Assembly (NCBI GenBank): GCA_029747585.1
Contig: JAPEVF010000675.1
Coordinates: 1-24,691, forward strand
From: Pleurotus djamor
Lineage: Eukaryota; Basidiomycota; Agaricomycetes; Agaricales; Pleurotaceae
Length of the DNA: 24,691 bases
Direction: 5' to 3'
Part shown: in pieces, positions 1-12,996 of the stretch
Numbering within the stretch: the stretch's first letter is position 1
How the letters are laid out: every line of letters begins with the position of its first letter
Notes under the pieces: generated by a model
The model's input: the letters and a program-made list of their open reading frames with translations, nothing else
The model's database searches: none
What the model was told of the DNA's origin: nothing
Position numbers and translations under genes: made by a program

Positions 1-1366
<1,366 letters not shown>

Positions 1367-1554
1367 GTGGATCATTGATACCCTTTGTTCCCCACAAAAT
1401 GTATTGTACACTGGAATATATACTTATCCTTTCAAGTCCATTTCAGAGGTTTCAGATTGACAGTCCACTCTGGAGTCTGATGGGAAAGGGTCAAGCGCCA
1501 TCAAGTGCCGAGGATCCAATCCCTTGACTGGTTCGACTCGAGAACAGTGAGTTT
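1367..1554. other. CDH 3' flank / intergenic
   Basis: Short AT-containing stretch after the CDH stop, presumably 3' UTR and terminator. No open frame or recognisable signal beyond a T/A-rich patch around 1390-1435. Confidence 0.5.
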
Positions 1555-2006
1555 TTCTGCTAAAATACACGTCGAAAGTACTTCGAGCATACTCCCACTC
1601 CAGCGATGTCTCTAAGACGATTTGTCGTGATGGCTCCGATGACTGCGAAGTCTTTGGGCTCAATTACTGCTTTTCTTCTCTGGTAACACACGGCAGGTCG
1701 AGTCCACGTTCACAGGCGTCGTCGGCGCATCGAGTTCCTCGGAATATTTTGGGAATATTCCTCCTCCGCAGCCCCTTCGTTGCAGTCCGCCACGCCCCTT
1801 GGGAGTCGGTGCTCAAATATGTGGTAAGCCCAGCGGGGGATCTTCCGAATAGACTCGTTGGAGTGGTTCCGGACTCCAGAGACGAGAAAGTCAGGACGGA
1901 GATAGGAGTCAGGAGAACACACCCTTCAGAACTCTGTATTGGGGCCTTAAGGAGGTTAATCGCAAGCACCTGACCTCGACTCAACACTTCTTGCCCTCCT
2001 TCCATC
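1555..2006 (+). repeat. Upstream arm of an inverted duplication (partner 5179-5948)
   Basis: Read on the plus strand, this stretch aligns with the reverse complement of 5179-5948. Shared pieces include TCTGCTAAAA at the outer edge, GCATCGAGTTCCTCGGAATA in the middle, and ATAGGAGTCAGGA plus AGGAGGTTAA just upstream of the start codons of copies A and B. The outer part translates on this strand into a segment conserved between arms (A: CEVFGLNYCFSSLVT; B: CKVFGLNLCFSSVVT), so it may include a duplicated exon of another gene, but the opposite frame is also open and no complete model could be built. Copy B's arm carries roughly 330 nt of extra sequence (about 5290-5640). The inner part presumably contains copy A's promoter. 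Confidence 0.75.
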
Positions 2007-3260
2007 ATGTCGTCGTTGGAAACCGTCTCCGACGATGCCGTCCGCCTAGGAAAGCGTCGCCGTCTCGACAACGACCCAGACCTCGACCAGACACCCTCTC
2101 TCATCGCCTCCTCTCCTCAGCCGTCGTCATCTACTCCGGTTTCTCCTCAGACAGTGACCAAGTCGGACCTCAGTTCGCTACTGTATAAACTAGCCGAAAC
2201 GCTGGACAATATCCCTGAGGAATCCTTTCGATCGCGAGCCCGCCTACCGACGACGTTCAAGTTGACCCGCACTATTTCATTGACGCAAGAAACATCGGAT
2301 GAAAGCATGAAGCCTTCGCTCGAAATTTTGTATGCGGAACTGTCTAATCTTGTAACCAAGGCCCCGTGTAAGGTGAGGTTTCAAACTTTCATCCGCTCAA
2401 CATTGAATGAATCATAAATACTCTATACTTAGGGGTTTTCCGATGACCGTTCGCAATTCGAGCAGGATAAGAACGCGCCCTTCTGGATTCGCCCGATGCT
2501 TCAACGAATTGAGGCTCTCCTCCCGGCAGACCAGGTATTGTACATCTCCCCAGACCATGTCGGAGGGCCGAAAAGCATCTTTACGGATTGGAGGATGATC
2601 ATCGCGCCTAAAAAAGCTATGCACCCCATGAACATATGTACGTATACGTATCTTCCAATTTCCGAAGCTATCTTCTCTTATTCAATACCCATGTTCAGCT
2701 GGTATCGTCGTCGAACCAGACGGTGAGGAAGCCAGCCAGGCAACCAATTTTTATTTCATGCAGGCCTCGTCTGCCACAGACGATACACTCGTTGATGTGG
2801 CTTTGCGTAACATGCATCACTTGGCTGTCAAATGCGAATGAGTCTGAAGTTTGAATTGCTTCGTGAACTTGGGATTTTGGGAAATCGGAATGAACGAGGC
2901 TAATTTTTATAAAATCATAGGAAATCAGTCATTCGTGGCATCATCTCAAACGGTATCGAATACACCCTCCTCATGCTGGAAATTCCCGCACCCTATACGG
3001 GCACCTGCAACTACGCTATCTCCAATACTGTTCAAATGGTGTGGAACGAAAGATCCATTTTGCGCAAGCCGGGTGTTGATTTTATTTCTTCCGCTGTGGC
3101 TCGATGGGTACGTGTACTTTTTTTACTTACCTCCATCGTCCAATGATCCTTGATCGTCGAGGAACTCACGTGTGGAGATAATCAGGTCATGGACTCGAAC
3201 AGCCCCGAAATTGATGAAAGGTGGTTTAAATTCAAAGCCTACTCAGACTTTCCAGAATAA
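2007..3260 (+). CDS. Unknown basidiomycete protein family, copy A (possible splice-donor lesion)
   Basis: Function not recognised. Exons 2007-2372, 2433-2637, 2699-2837, 2921-3107, 3186-3260 give 323 aa, with the same intron positions and phases as copies B and C. The start is fixed by the conserved N-terminus MSS followed by a basic stretch LGKRRRL, which could be a nuclear localisation signal. Conserved blocks in order: FKLT, SLEILYAEL, APFWIRPMLQRIEALLP, SPDHVGGP, FTDWRMIIAP, VEPDGEEASQATNFYFM, LRNMHHLAVKC, IRGIISNGIEYTLLM, ISSAVARW and a C-terminal PEIDERWFK. The family thus has a disordered basic N-terminus and a globular remainder without signal peptide or membrane segment. Oddity: the intron-3 donor expected at 2838-2839 reads AT instead of GT; without splicing, translation stops at TGA 2839-2841. 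Copy A may therefore be non-functional, or use a rare donor. Confidence 0.8.
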
Positions 3261-3922
3261 ACACAAATTCATCCATCGTTGAATGATTGGATTAAAGTAG
3301 CAGGCGATCCGGAGGCTTGACATTGACAACGGTGTATGTGATTAGTTACATGCAAGAAAGTATGGATTTCGAGAGAATAGGATGAGAACACTGACTAGTG
3401 AGGATTTCGTGAAGGTACGGATCACCGGCGTGAAGGACTTGATAAGACAACTTGGGGGAAACAAGCTCATCGTGATGCCATGGCTGAGGAAAAGGAAGAG
3501 ATGTGGAGAGGCGGAGGGGCAGCAGATGACGGACGGGCTACAGAGGGATGCAAGGATTCGGTTTTTGGTTTTCTCGGAAGAGTTTTAAGAGGGTTCTTAG
3601 CCACAGCTTCAACGCGTCGAGGCGCGGAGATCTAGCTGGATTCAACGGCGGAAAACTGTACAAACAAGGTAATTTATAACAGATACTACTACTCTAGGAC
3701 TGGTACCAGCCATTCACTTCGGTTCGGAATAGACTCGACCTCGACTTCACTGCACTGTCGAGTTGTTCGGGCAAGCGTGCGATGAGTCACTATACTAGTA
3801 GCCTCCTAGTGCAGACTGTTCAGGTTGGGGGTTGGGTTTACTGTGATCCAATGGTTGTTGGTTATTGATCCGACGGCAAGTACTCATAAGAAGACAAGTA
3901 GGCGGGTAGATGAGTTTGGGGC
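3261..3922. other. Spacer between convergent copies A and B
   Basis: About 660 nt between the two stop codons. The left part shows nothing recognisable. The stretch 3474-3650 matches 6793-6926 in the same orientation and is listed separately. A short open frame at 3382-3588 lies partly over that repeat and shows no family resemblance, so I do not call it a gene. Confidence 0.6.
3474..3650 (+). repeat. Direct repeat shared with 6793-6926
   Basis: Shared pieces include GCCATG(G/A)CTGAGG, AAAGGAAGAG, GGCTACAG, CAAG(G/A)ATTC and TTTTCTCG, then an ACGCGT-containing tail ending TCAACGG. Similarity is clear but diverged, with small indels. Identity unknown; it does not obviously encode protein in either copy. 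Confidence 0.6.
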
Positions 3923-5178
3923 TTACCCAAGGGGTGGGGGAATAGGTTTGAGTTTGAACCACCGTTCGTCGATTTCGGGATTATTCGATTCCATCGCCTG
4001 CACGAAAGATGTCAAATTGCCGAATACAAAGGTCGAACAAGCGTTGGAGAATGGAAGTTGGTTGGGAGGTAAATGGTAAACGTACCCATTGAGCCACAAC
4101 GGAAGAAATCACATCAACGGTTAGTTTATGCAGGATGGAGTGTTCGTCCCATTGCATTGCGATAGAGACGGAGGCGGAGGCGGCGTAGGTGCAGGTGCTT
4201 GAGAGTGTGGAGGGTGTGGAGGGTGTGGAGGGTTCGGGAGGGATGTGGAGCATGAGGAAGGAGTAGTCTGTGCCATTTGAGATGATGCCGCGAATAACTG
4301 GTTTGCTGGTNAAAAAAACAGTTAAAGATTATTTAAACGTTCCCGAAGTCATAATGAAGAAGCGTTTGGCACTTGGTACGGTGAGCACTTACTTGCATTT
4401 GACGGCCAGGTGGTGCATGTTACGCAAAGCCACATCAATGATGTTTATATTGTCTATGGCAAGCGTGCCATTCTCGGTCGACCGCGAGGCATCCATGAAG
4501 TAGAGGTTGGTTGCTTGGCTGGCTTCCTCGCCGTCTGGTTCGACGATGAGACCGGCTGAACAATGGGTATTAAAAAAGAGCATTTATAAAATGTCAGAAC
4601 ATAATGGAATTCGAAGAGACGTATACGTACATAAGTTCATGGGGTTCATGGACGACTGAGGCGCAATGATCAACCTCCAATCGGTAAAGTTGCCTTTGGG
4701 CCCTCCAACATCGTCTGGGGAGATGAATAGGACTTGGTTTGCTGGGAGGAGAGCTTCGATTCGTTGGAAGATGGGGCGGATCCAGAAGGGTGCGTTCTTA
4801 TCCTACAGAATGGTCAGGAAACGACTATAATACTTATAGAGTATGGTTGCACACATTACATGGGGCCTTGGTTGAAAGAGCAAGAAGCTCGGCGTATAGG
4901 GGCTCGAGTGAAGGTTTCATGCTTTCGTTTTCGTTAGATGATGCGAGTGTTGGTGAGATGATGTGGGTCAATTTGAACGTCGTCGGCGTCTGGGTTTGAC
5001 CATCCTCGGGAATATTGTCAAGTGATGTAGCGAGTTTATGGAGTATTGAGATGAGGTGTGATTTGTTCAGGAGAGGAGGCGGGGTAGGTGGTGATGCAGC
5101 GAGAGGGAATAGGTCGAAATCAGTATTGAGGCGGCGACGTTTGCCTAGGTGGGCGAGATCGTCACGGTCGGACGACAT
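3923..5178 (-). CDS. Unknown basidiomycete protein family, copy B
   Basis: Paralog of copy A in inverted, tail-to-tail orientation. Exons 5178-4855, 4802-4631, 4555-4393, 4305-4086, 3997-3923 give 317 aa, with intron phases matching A and C. I use the ATG at 5178 (MSSDRDDLAHLGKRRRLN); the upstream in-frame codon at 5193 is only TTG. All splice sites are GT-AG, although intron 1 has a weak GTGTGC donor. Conserved: FKLTHII, KPSLEPLYAEL, KNAPFWIRPIFQRIE, SPDDVGGP, VEPDGEEASQATN, LRNMHHLAVKC, ISSVVAQW, PEIDERWFK. Exon 4 carries a 9-nt tandem repeat (plus-strand TGTGGAGGG, three units at 4206-4232) that adds a Ser-Thr-Pro run absent from A and C. An ambiguous base N at 4311 falls in the intron-3 acceptor region next to an A run. 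The frame appears intact, so this could be a working copy. No function inferred. Confidence 0.8.
4206..4232 (+). repeat. 9-bp minisatellite inside copy B exon 4
   Basis: Three tandem TGTGGAGGG units, coding on the minus strand for a repeated Ser-Thr-Pro triplet. The in-frame unit length keeps copy B open. Copies A and C lack it. Confidence 0.85.
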
Positions 5179-5948
5179 GGGGGATGAGGACAAGAAATAT
5201 TCACGTTAACCTCCTGAGGTCGTGCATCCTCCTGACTCCTATCTGCCATCCCTGGTCTCCGAACATGCACGGTGCACCCTCTACTCGAGTGTGAGTTCGT
5301 CACCGTAGTTCGAGAAGATGTATGACACAGCGATGGGTTGGAACGGAGCATCCCATCCCATCACACTTGCTCTACACTTCGGGTTTCCCAAGTTCCAACA
5401 AGCGACAAGCGGTGCGAAGAGTCCATGGCATTTTTCGGACCACATCCATCTTCAGTGTACCAACGTAATCGTCGAAAATACGCCACCGTTTCTTTCTTAA
5501 GTTCTTACTTGTTGGCTTGAAGGAGAGGGGTGGATCGGATGACTATTTTTGGTCCTTGGACGAGGTTAATAGTGAGTTGATAGTGAGTGTGACGATAAAA
5601 CGAGTGATGTCGAATGATACCTTTGTCTAATGAACAACGAGCGCGACAAAGCAGCGGAAGAGGTCTCGGTCAGCATAGTACCCACTCCAGAGGAGCGTGG
5701 TGGACTGCAAGGAGGGGGTTGCGGGGGAGGAATGTTCCCAAAATATTCCGAGGAACTCGATGCGGCGGCGGCGCATGTGGACGTGGGCTCGTCCTACCGT
5801 GTTCATTCATCGTTCATCTTCAAGTTACGACGGAAGAAAAGCAAAGATTGAGGCCAAAGACTTTGCAGTCATCACGGAAGATTGTCTCAGAGCCAGTCAC
5901 CACTGGAGTGGCCGACGCAAGCTCGACGTGAATGTGAGTTTTAGCAGA
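5179..5948 (-). repeat. Upstream arm of the inverted duplication, copy B side
   Basis: Counterpart of 1555-2006 read on the minus strand. The part nearest the copy B start retains ATAGGAGTCAGGA and AGGAGGTTAA, likely promoter or 5' UTR elements inherited with the gene. The distal part (about 5690-5948) matches 1555-1800, with an extra 20-odd nt in copy B after the FSSVVT segment. The middle (about 5290-5640) has no counterpart in the copy A arm, so it is an insertion here or a deletion there. Confidence 0.75.
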
Positions 5949-6679
5949 GTGCTTGCTTGACCGCTCTTCACCGTTATCCTCGCATCCAGATGGACGCGGT
6001 CGGCAGATCACTGGAATCTGGATGCTCGGCTTGAAGCTTGATGTCTTACTGTAAAGTCATGAATGGATGAACGTGAAGTTGCGCTCGAAACCAAGCTTTT
6101 CAGTAAAACAACTTGACGCAAATTTCGGTCACTTATCTTGATTCCGCCTCCTGCCTCGCGACCAAGAGGATGATGCACCTCAGGTGATTCAGCTCACTGG
6201 ACAGATGGGGGAACTACCGTTACTCCTTCCCCGTTGTCGAAAGAAGTCCCGTTTGGATTAGTACGGAAACTCGGCGTCTTAACCGAACACGACCGGGGAC
6301 CTTGGAACGTGGGGAGTCGGGGACGTCGTGGGGAATTGGGGCCACTTGGATCGGGGGCGTGCTCGGCAGACTGGTGAATAGAAGCAGTGGATTTGGGAAG
6401 AAGTCAGGGAGGGATAGGGAGATTCTCTATGGACAGGTTGGTTTCCAACGTGGGGAAGGGATCTTTATGATAAGTACGGATTTTTGGACAGAGAGAAAAG
6501 GAAGCTAGAGTGGAGCGAGGTGTATCTTGACGACGACATATATATGCCGCATGCGAGAGTATATAAACTGCATTAATTCCGAAAGAAGAGAGCGAGGAAC
6601 GATGAAGATGACTAGGGAAGATTCCGGCAGGTGATGGACAGAGATTTATCTAAGAGTAGATGGTAGAGAGGTATGTGCG
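5949..6679. other. Gene-free stretch
   Basis: About 730 nt with no supportable gene. The short open frame at 6302-6508 is glycine- and arginine-rich and has no family resemblance. A TATA-like element at 6560-6567 is listed separately. Confidence 0.5.
6560..6567 (+). promoter_or_regulatory. TATA-like element without an obvious gene
   Basis: TATATAAA in a GC-mixed context, the best core-promoter match in this stretch. Downstream on the plus strand there is only a ten-codon frame starting near 6601, then sequence related to the YKT6 3' end on the other strand. It may be a chance match or the remnant of a displaced promoter. Confidence 0.25.
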
Positions 6680-6793
6680 ATTCGGAGTTCACATGATGAC
6701 GCAACAAGAGGTTTTGTGGCGAGGCTGCGAGGGATGTGAGATATGTATGGCATGCATGTATGCGGTGAGGGAAGAGGACTGAGGACTGACCTT
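6680..6793 (-). pseudogene. Duplicated, broken 3' end of YKT6
   Basis: Tandem partial copy of 7255-7355: the YKT6 terminal exon, last intron and intron-2 donor boundary, ending exactly where the coding part of exon 2 begins (…ACTGACCTT on the plus strand in both). The codons for the lipid-anchor tail are recognisable (plus-strand CATGATGACGCAACAAGAG is identical), but a one-base insertion shifts the frame, the stop is lost, and the acceptor region is altered. It cannot encode the CAAX tail as it stands. Confidence 0.8.
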
Positions 6794-6926
6794 TGCCATG
6801 ACTGAGGGAAAGGAAGAGTTGTAGAGAGGTGAAGGCGAGAGGCGGACAGGCTACAGCGAGGAGCGCAAGAATTCAGTTTTCTCGTCACGTCGGCGACGCG
6901 TAGAGTTATCTGGATGTCTCAACGGT
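6793..6926 (+). repeat. Direct repeat shared with 3474-3650
   Basis: Begins where the YKT6 duplicate ends, making a junction between two duplicated blocks. See 3474-3650 for the shared pieces. This copy is shorter and has internal deletions. Confidence 0.6.
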
Positions 6927-7261
6927 TACAAGAGAGCATTCAATATTCAATACTCAATATTCAAGCTTCGAGCTCAGTGGCGTCGAGGAAGTGGACAGCG
7001 ATGAGGCTTGGGAAGGATGCAGAGGAACAAGTGCGCTTGTTATGCTGGCCACGACTGAGAGTGGGGGAGAATATGGATGCAAAGGGTTGACGCGGACGGG
7101 CAACAAGCCAATGATCGATGGATAGGAAGCATGCATATTGGTGCGAGAGAGAAAAAAGCAAGGATAGATTCCGAATTGTAGAAGAGAGGGAAGAAAGATG
7201 ATGGTACCGACAACCGACTACTGTAAGTGACTCTGAGAGCGAGGGGGGAGGGAATACGAGA
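6927..7261. other. YKT6 3' flank
   Basis: Intergenic. An AT-rich run with repeated CAATATTCAA / CAATACTCAA at 6939-6963 is the only visible structure; open frames here are short and unlike any family. Confidence 0.5.
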
Positions 7262-7974
7262 TTACATGATGACGCAACAAGAGTTTTGCTGTTGGGAGGC
7301 GCGAGGAATGTGAGTTATGGATGGCATGTATGCTGTGAATGAGGGTGACTGACCTTCTTTGCGGTCTTGTAAAACATCTTGCTCTGCGCGGACAGAGCTG
7401 TTGACCGCTCGACCAGATTATCCAGCTTCTCACCACGCTCCAGGACGGACTCGATCGTCTTGTGCTGCGGGAGGGATGAGTAACGTGAGTGGAGAGAAGG
7501 GCAGGGAGAGGGACGGACCAAGACGATCTTTGTTTCATCCAACTCTTGCTGGACCCGCATGATCGTATCCGCTTGCCTTGGATCTTGATATCGCTGGAGG
7601 TACGAGTTGATTTCCTGGAAGGAAGGGTTGGCGTACGAGGATGTGGGTACTTTTGCGGTAAAGTCGTCGAGCAGTTTGGCGAGGAGGGAGAAGGCGGGGC
7701 GGACGGGGTATTCCTGGTCAGTGATGATGACGGCTGCCAGCTCCTCTGCTCCTCCTCGATTGTAGACGTGTGCGACATAGTTGTTCTCCTGGACACTCTG
7801 TCTCTGTCCCTGGGGCGTGCGCTCTGCTACGGTCTTGGACAGGAAGCCCATGAACTCGCCGACGGAGCCGCGTTGGTAGAAGGAGAAGGACGAGAGGTCT
7901 GTTGCATTTGCGAGGACTGTGCACGGCGACGACGGCTTGGCTTGGAAGACAGAGAGCGAAAAGATCTTGACCAT
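7262..7974 (-). CDS. YKT6: Synaptobrevin homolog YKT6 (R-SNARE with longin domain)
   Basis: Lipid-anchored R-SNARE acting in ER-Golgi, endosomal-vacuolar and autophagosome fusion. Exons 7974-7519, 7464-7354, 7288-7262 give 197 aa, the normal family length. The N-terminal longin domain (about 1-135) has the family signatures [15 protein letters not shown] and [15 protein letters not shown]. The SNARE motif follows (about 138-188), starting [11 protein letters not shown], with the zero-layer Arg in [11 protein letters not shown] 27-nt terminal exon encodes QNSCCVIM: the palmitoylated and farnesylated cysteine pair and a CAAX box ending in Met. Intron 1 (54 nt) uses GTCCGT; intron 2 is 65 nt. 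It is divergent from the membrane protein gene at 8262. Its last exon was duplicated downstream at 6680-6793. Confidence 0.95.
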
Positions 7975-8261
7975 TGTGTTGAAGGGATTTGGGACTGCGG
8001 CGGTGGAGGCGAGGCAAACTCACGAGCGGCTAATTATGGACGAAAGAGGGTGATATAGCGCCGGGCTTGGAGGTGAAACCGAAACACTTGCGACCACATT
8101 GCTTCGTCGTCGTGAAACACATTGTCCAGGCGTATATATACTGCCCTTGCAATGCTCGTCTTCTGCACAGGCTGCGCCTCTCCGGGTCAGGTTTACCCGT
8201 TACTCATTGCTCTCGACGACGACGAAGACAACGACGACGACGACAAACGACAGTTATTATT
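7975..8261. promoter_or_regulatory. Shared divergent promoter region of YKT6 and the membrane protein gene
   Basis: Only 287 nt separate the two start codons, so the regulatory regions must overlap. A TATATATA run at 8133-8140 lies 122 nt upstream of the plus-strand ATG and is palindromic, so it could serve either side. The plus-strand leader (about 8214-8250) is rich in CGA triplets. Confidence 0.6.
8214..8250 (+). repeat. Imperfect CGA/ACGA microsatellite in a 5' leader
   Basis: Interrupted GAC/ACG triplets immediately upstream of the ATG at 8262; probably transcribed as 5' UTR. Confidence 0.6.
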
Positions 8262-9207
8262 ATGGTCCTTATCCGTTCCCGAACCTTTCTATTCTGTCTG
8301 CCGGTCAGATATGGTGTCCTCGTCCTTTCTGTCTTGAGTATCCTTGGAGGCGGCGCTTTGGCGGCGTTTGGGTTCCTCATTGCCATCACCCAGTCCCTTC
8401 GACGGGGTGTCCCGCCTGATAGATCCGTCGAGGCCGCGTTTTACCTGCAGGGGTTGGCTTATACCGCGCTCACTCTCGTCGCTATCGTTGGGTCCGTGCA
8501 CCGTCTCTCTCTCACGTATATATTGCTGACACCAAGACAACGCGTAGATTCGTCGTGTCCATCCTCAAGCGACAACGCCTTATCTACCTCTACGGCGTCA
8601 CCCTCCTCTCCCTCTTCTTCCTCGCACTCGTCTCGGGCGTATTCAGCATCGTCGTCCTCTTCTACACAGACGCACATGTCGAGTGTTTGGCTGCGTTGCC
8701 GAACCCACCTGCTACGACCTGTGATAATTCGGCGTTGGTGTCTGGGTTGATGGTGGGGTTGTACGTCCTTGTTTGGGTGATCGTTGCCTGTGAGTTCCTC
8801 CCTCCCCATCCTTCCTTTTGGTGTTTCTGACGGGTATAACAGATGCGTGTGTTATGATACCGAATTACGCAGAGGAGATTTCCGTGCAGGCTCACCTGTC
8901 TTCCACCACCTCCTCTTCCTCGTCGAGATCGTCGTCGAAACGCCCGGCGATGACGATCAGCCATCCAAAGCTCCATTTCCACACCACCTACAATTCATAC
9001 ACCCCAACCGCCGCAGAATATCCGTTCACCGATCCCCGCCAGGCCTTTGGTGTGTCTGCAATCCGTGCCTCGGCTGTGCATCCCCCGTCACCGCTTCCGC
9101 GTACGAGTATCACGCATACACCGATTACGAATACGCCGATTGTCTATACGCCCTCGTTGGCGGCGACGTTCCCGGCTGTTCCGAGGACGCCGAGGGTTGT
9201 TGTGTAA
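8262..9207 (+). CDS. Predicted four-pass integral membrane protein, unknown function
   Basis: Exons 8262-8491, 8548-8789, 8843-9207 give 278 aa. The start is the first ATG in a frame otherwise open upstream. Four hydrophobic segments by eye: about residues 16-43 (ends AAFGFLIAI), 54-80 (contains YTALTLVAIVGF), 86-113 (TLLSLFFLALVSGVFSIVV) and 136-160 (LVSGLMVGLYVLVWVIVAY). Between segments 3 and 4 is a short loop with two cysteines (HVEC, ATTC) that could pair outside the membrane. The C-terminal third is hydrophilic, Ser-rich (TTSSSSSRSSS) and then Thr-Pro-rich with repeated HTPI/NTPI/YTPS motifs, probably a disordered cytosolic tail. I know of similar uncharacterised proteins in basidiomycetes but cannot assign a family. 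The gene itself looks intact. Confidence 0.82.
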
Positions 9208-9895
9208 ACCTCTTTATAATGGATATCCAAGTCATGAAATCCATTTTATGTAAACAAGAACACTTGGGGCCTTTCATAGTTCAAACGTACGTTCAACGTT
9301 ACGTTCAGTCCACATTATCCGTTATCCCTTCCCGCAAGGCTGCCAACTTGAAGGTCGAGCTCGGGACTTGGACAAAGCATAAACATAAAATATGAATAAT
9401 GTCGGTTCGACTTGAATGGCAAAGTATCCAAGACGTGTATTGTTTGTTGTGTGGGTGCCCGTTTACTGCATGTGAAGTTACGTGAAGTTGACATTGTGAG
9501 ATGTTGCCCTTTGATCTCAGTGCTCACTGGTTCTGCGTATGTCCGTCCACCGTCCACCGGTGACCGATGTCGTGCGAGGACAATTACAAAGCTAGACAAG
9601 GTGTCAGTGGCACAGACCCCAATGCTACTGGTTTTGTGGAGGTCGTTCCAACTTCTTTGCAAACCATCACGCATGTTATCACGCATGTTGTGAAGTATTT
9701 TTTGCTTGGATGAGGGGTGAACGGTAAGTATGCGTATGTGAAGGGATTTGCTCGAGCGTGCTGATTATTTATGATTATTCGCCATGCAACTGAACTGCTA
9801 AAGTGATTCATCCCTCCGCTTGTCGCCCTATAATGAGCGGACCGCCTGTTTGCTATCTCTCCTGCCAACTTCCAAGGATTTACATAAGTTAGGAC
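9208..9895. other. Intergenic between membrane protein gene and CDH pseudogene
   Basis: No complete gene. A short plus-strand frame around 9598-9690 (reads GTDPNATGFVEVVPTSL) looks protein-like but has no recognisable start, partner exon or family. It might be a remnant belonging to the decayed CDH copy, but I found no match to the CDH haem domain. Confidence 0.45.
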
Positions 9896-11640
<1,745 letters not shown>

Positions 11641-11748
11641 TATTTATACACATGACGACCGACAACATCATATACCTACTCGACGGTTGATTGACCTTCA
11701 CTGGCCTGATTGATGCTAATCACATTTATTCCTACTCTAATGCAATTG

Positions 11749-12943
11749 TTATTGATACGTACGATATGTAACTGAGTTTTGGACATACCAAGGATATGGT
11801 TCAAGTTTGAACCACCGCTCATCAATTTCAGGGTTGTTCGAGTCCATTGCCTGAAAAGCCAAAGAGAAAATGTCAAATTTCCAAGCCTGAAGTTTGAACG
11901 AGTAAGCATACCCATTGAGCCACAGCAGAAGAGATGATATCAACGGTCCGTCTATGCAAAATGGAATTTTCGTTCCATTGCAATCCGAAGGGAACAGAGG
12001 AAGCATAGTTGCAGGTGACGGTATGGGGTTCGGGGATTGGCAACATAAGGAAGACATATTCTATGCCGTCTGTGATGACGCCGCGAATAATTGATTTCCT
12101 GATAAAAGTGAGCCTAACTCCCAGAGACACAAATCCAACACAAATCAATTCAGACTCACTCGCATTTGACAGCCAAATGATGCATATTACGCAGTGCCAA
12201 ATTCGTGATGACTGGGTCGTCTAGAGTGACTTTGCCTCCCTTGGTGTACCGGGATGCATCCATGAAATAGAAATTGGTTGCCTGGCTGGCTTCCTCACCA
12301 TCTGGTTCAACAATGAGGCCATCTAAACATCTGTATTGAGAAAAGGTACCTTGAGAACAGATATACACATACTCAAGTTCATGGGGTTCATGGATGCTTG
12401 GGGCGCAATAATCAGCCTCCAATCCGTGAACTCCCCTTCTGGCCCCCCGACATCATCTGGGGAGATAAATAAGATTTGACCAGGTGGGAGGAGGGGCTCA
12501 ATTCGTTGAAAGATTGGGCGAATCCAGAAAGGGGCAGTCTTGCTCTGTGAGACATTGGTAGCTGTCAATTGCACCGCTGTATCGTTGAAAAAATGAAGAC
12601 TCACCGTACACCGGGCCTTGGTTGAAAGGGCATGAAGTTCGGCGTACAGGAGGTCGAGCGATGGCCTCCTATTTTCGTCCGAAAGTGCAGATTGTAAGAC
12701 GATGGTGTGGGTAAGCTTGAAGGTCACGGAGGTCTTGCGAGCTTGCGATTCTAGGCTTTGACTGACCTCGGCGGCATCGAAAAATGATTCAGCTAATGTA
12801 CGGAGAACCGAACAAAGGTCTGACGGGTCCAGATGAGTCAGTGACTGGTGTACACCTAAGTCATTGTTGAGACGGCGGCGCTTGCCTAGGGAGGCGGTAT
12901 TGTTGGCAGTATCGTCAAAGACAGGCTCAGATTCGGACGACAT
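11749..12943 (-). CDS. Unknown basidiomycete protein family, copy C
   Basis: Third paralog. Exons 12943-12605, 12544-12373, 12322-12160, 12098-11912, 11850-11749 give 320 aa; intron positions and phases match A and B. The start is the ATG opening MSSESEPVFDD, followed by LGKRRRLNND. Conserved: TFKLTHTI, PSLDLLYAEL, TAPFWIRPIFQRIEPLLP, SPDDVGGP, FTDWRLIIAP, VEPDGEEASQATNFYFMDAS, LRNMHHLAVKCE, IIRGVITDGIEYVF, ISSAVAQW, PEIDERWFKL. The intron-3 donor is a normal GTGAGT, unlike copy A. Intron 1 is 60 nt with no in-frame stop, so retaining it would insert 20 residues rather than truncate. The C-terminus is longer than in B, ending TYRTYQ. It is convergent with the CDH pseudogene, about 110 nt away. 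The frame looks intact. No function inferred. Confidence 0.82.
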
Positions 12944-12996
12944 GATTGAGTGAGGCCTTCACCGCGATTTCAGCGTCTTTATGGCACTTTTGTCAG

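Noticed and set aside
5179..5193. Upstream start for copy B
   Set aside because: The codon at 5193 is TTG; the ATG at 5178 matches the MSS start of copies A and C.
7218..7796. Long Ser/Arg-rich minus-strand open frame
   Set aside because: It overlaps YKT6 in another frame; the YKT6 model with its CAAX exon explains the region fully.
7489..8058. 189-codon plus-strand open frame
   Set aside because: Antisense shadow of YKT6 exons 1-2 with no family resemblance.
8784..9395. 203-codon plus-strand open frame
   Set aside because: Alternative frame over the last exon of the membrane protein gene; the spliced frame gives four clean hydrophobic segments and a Thr-Pro tail.
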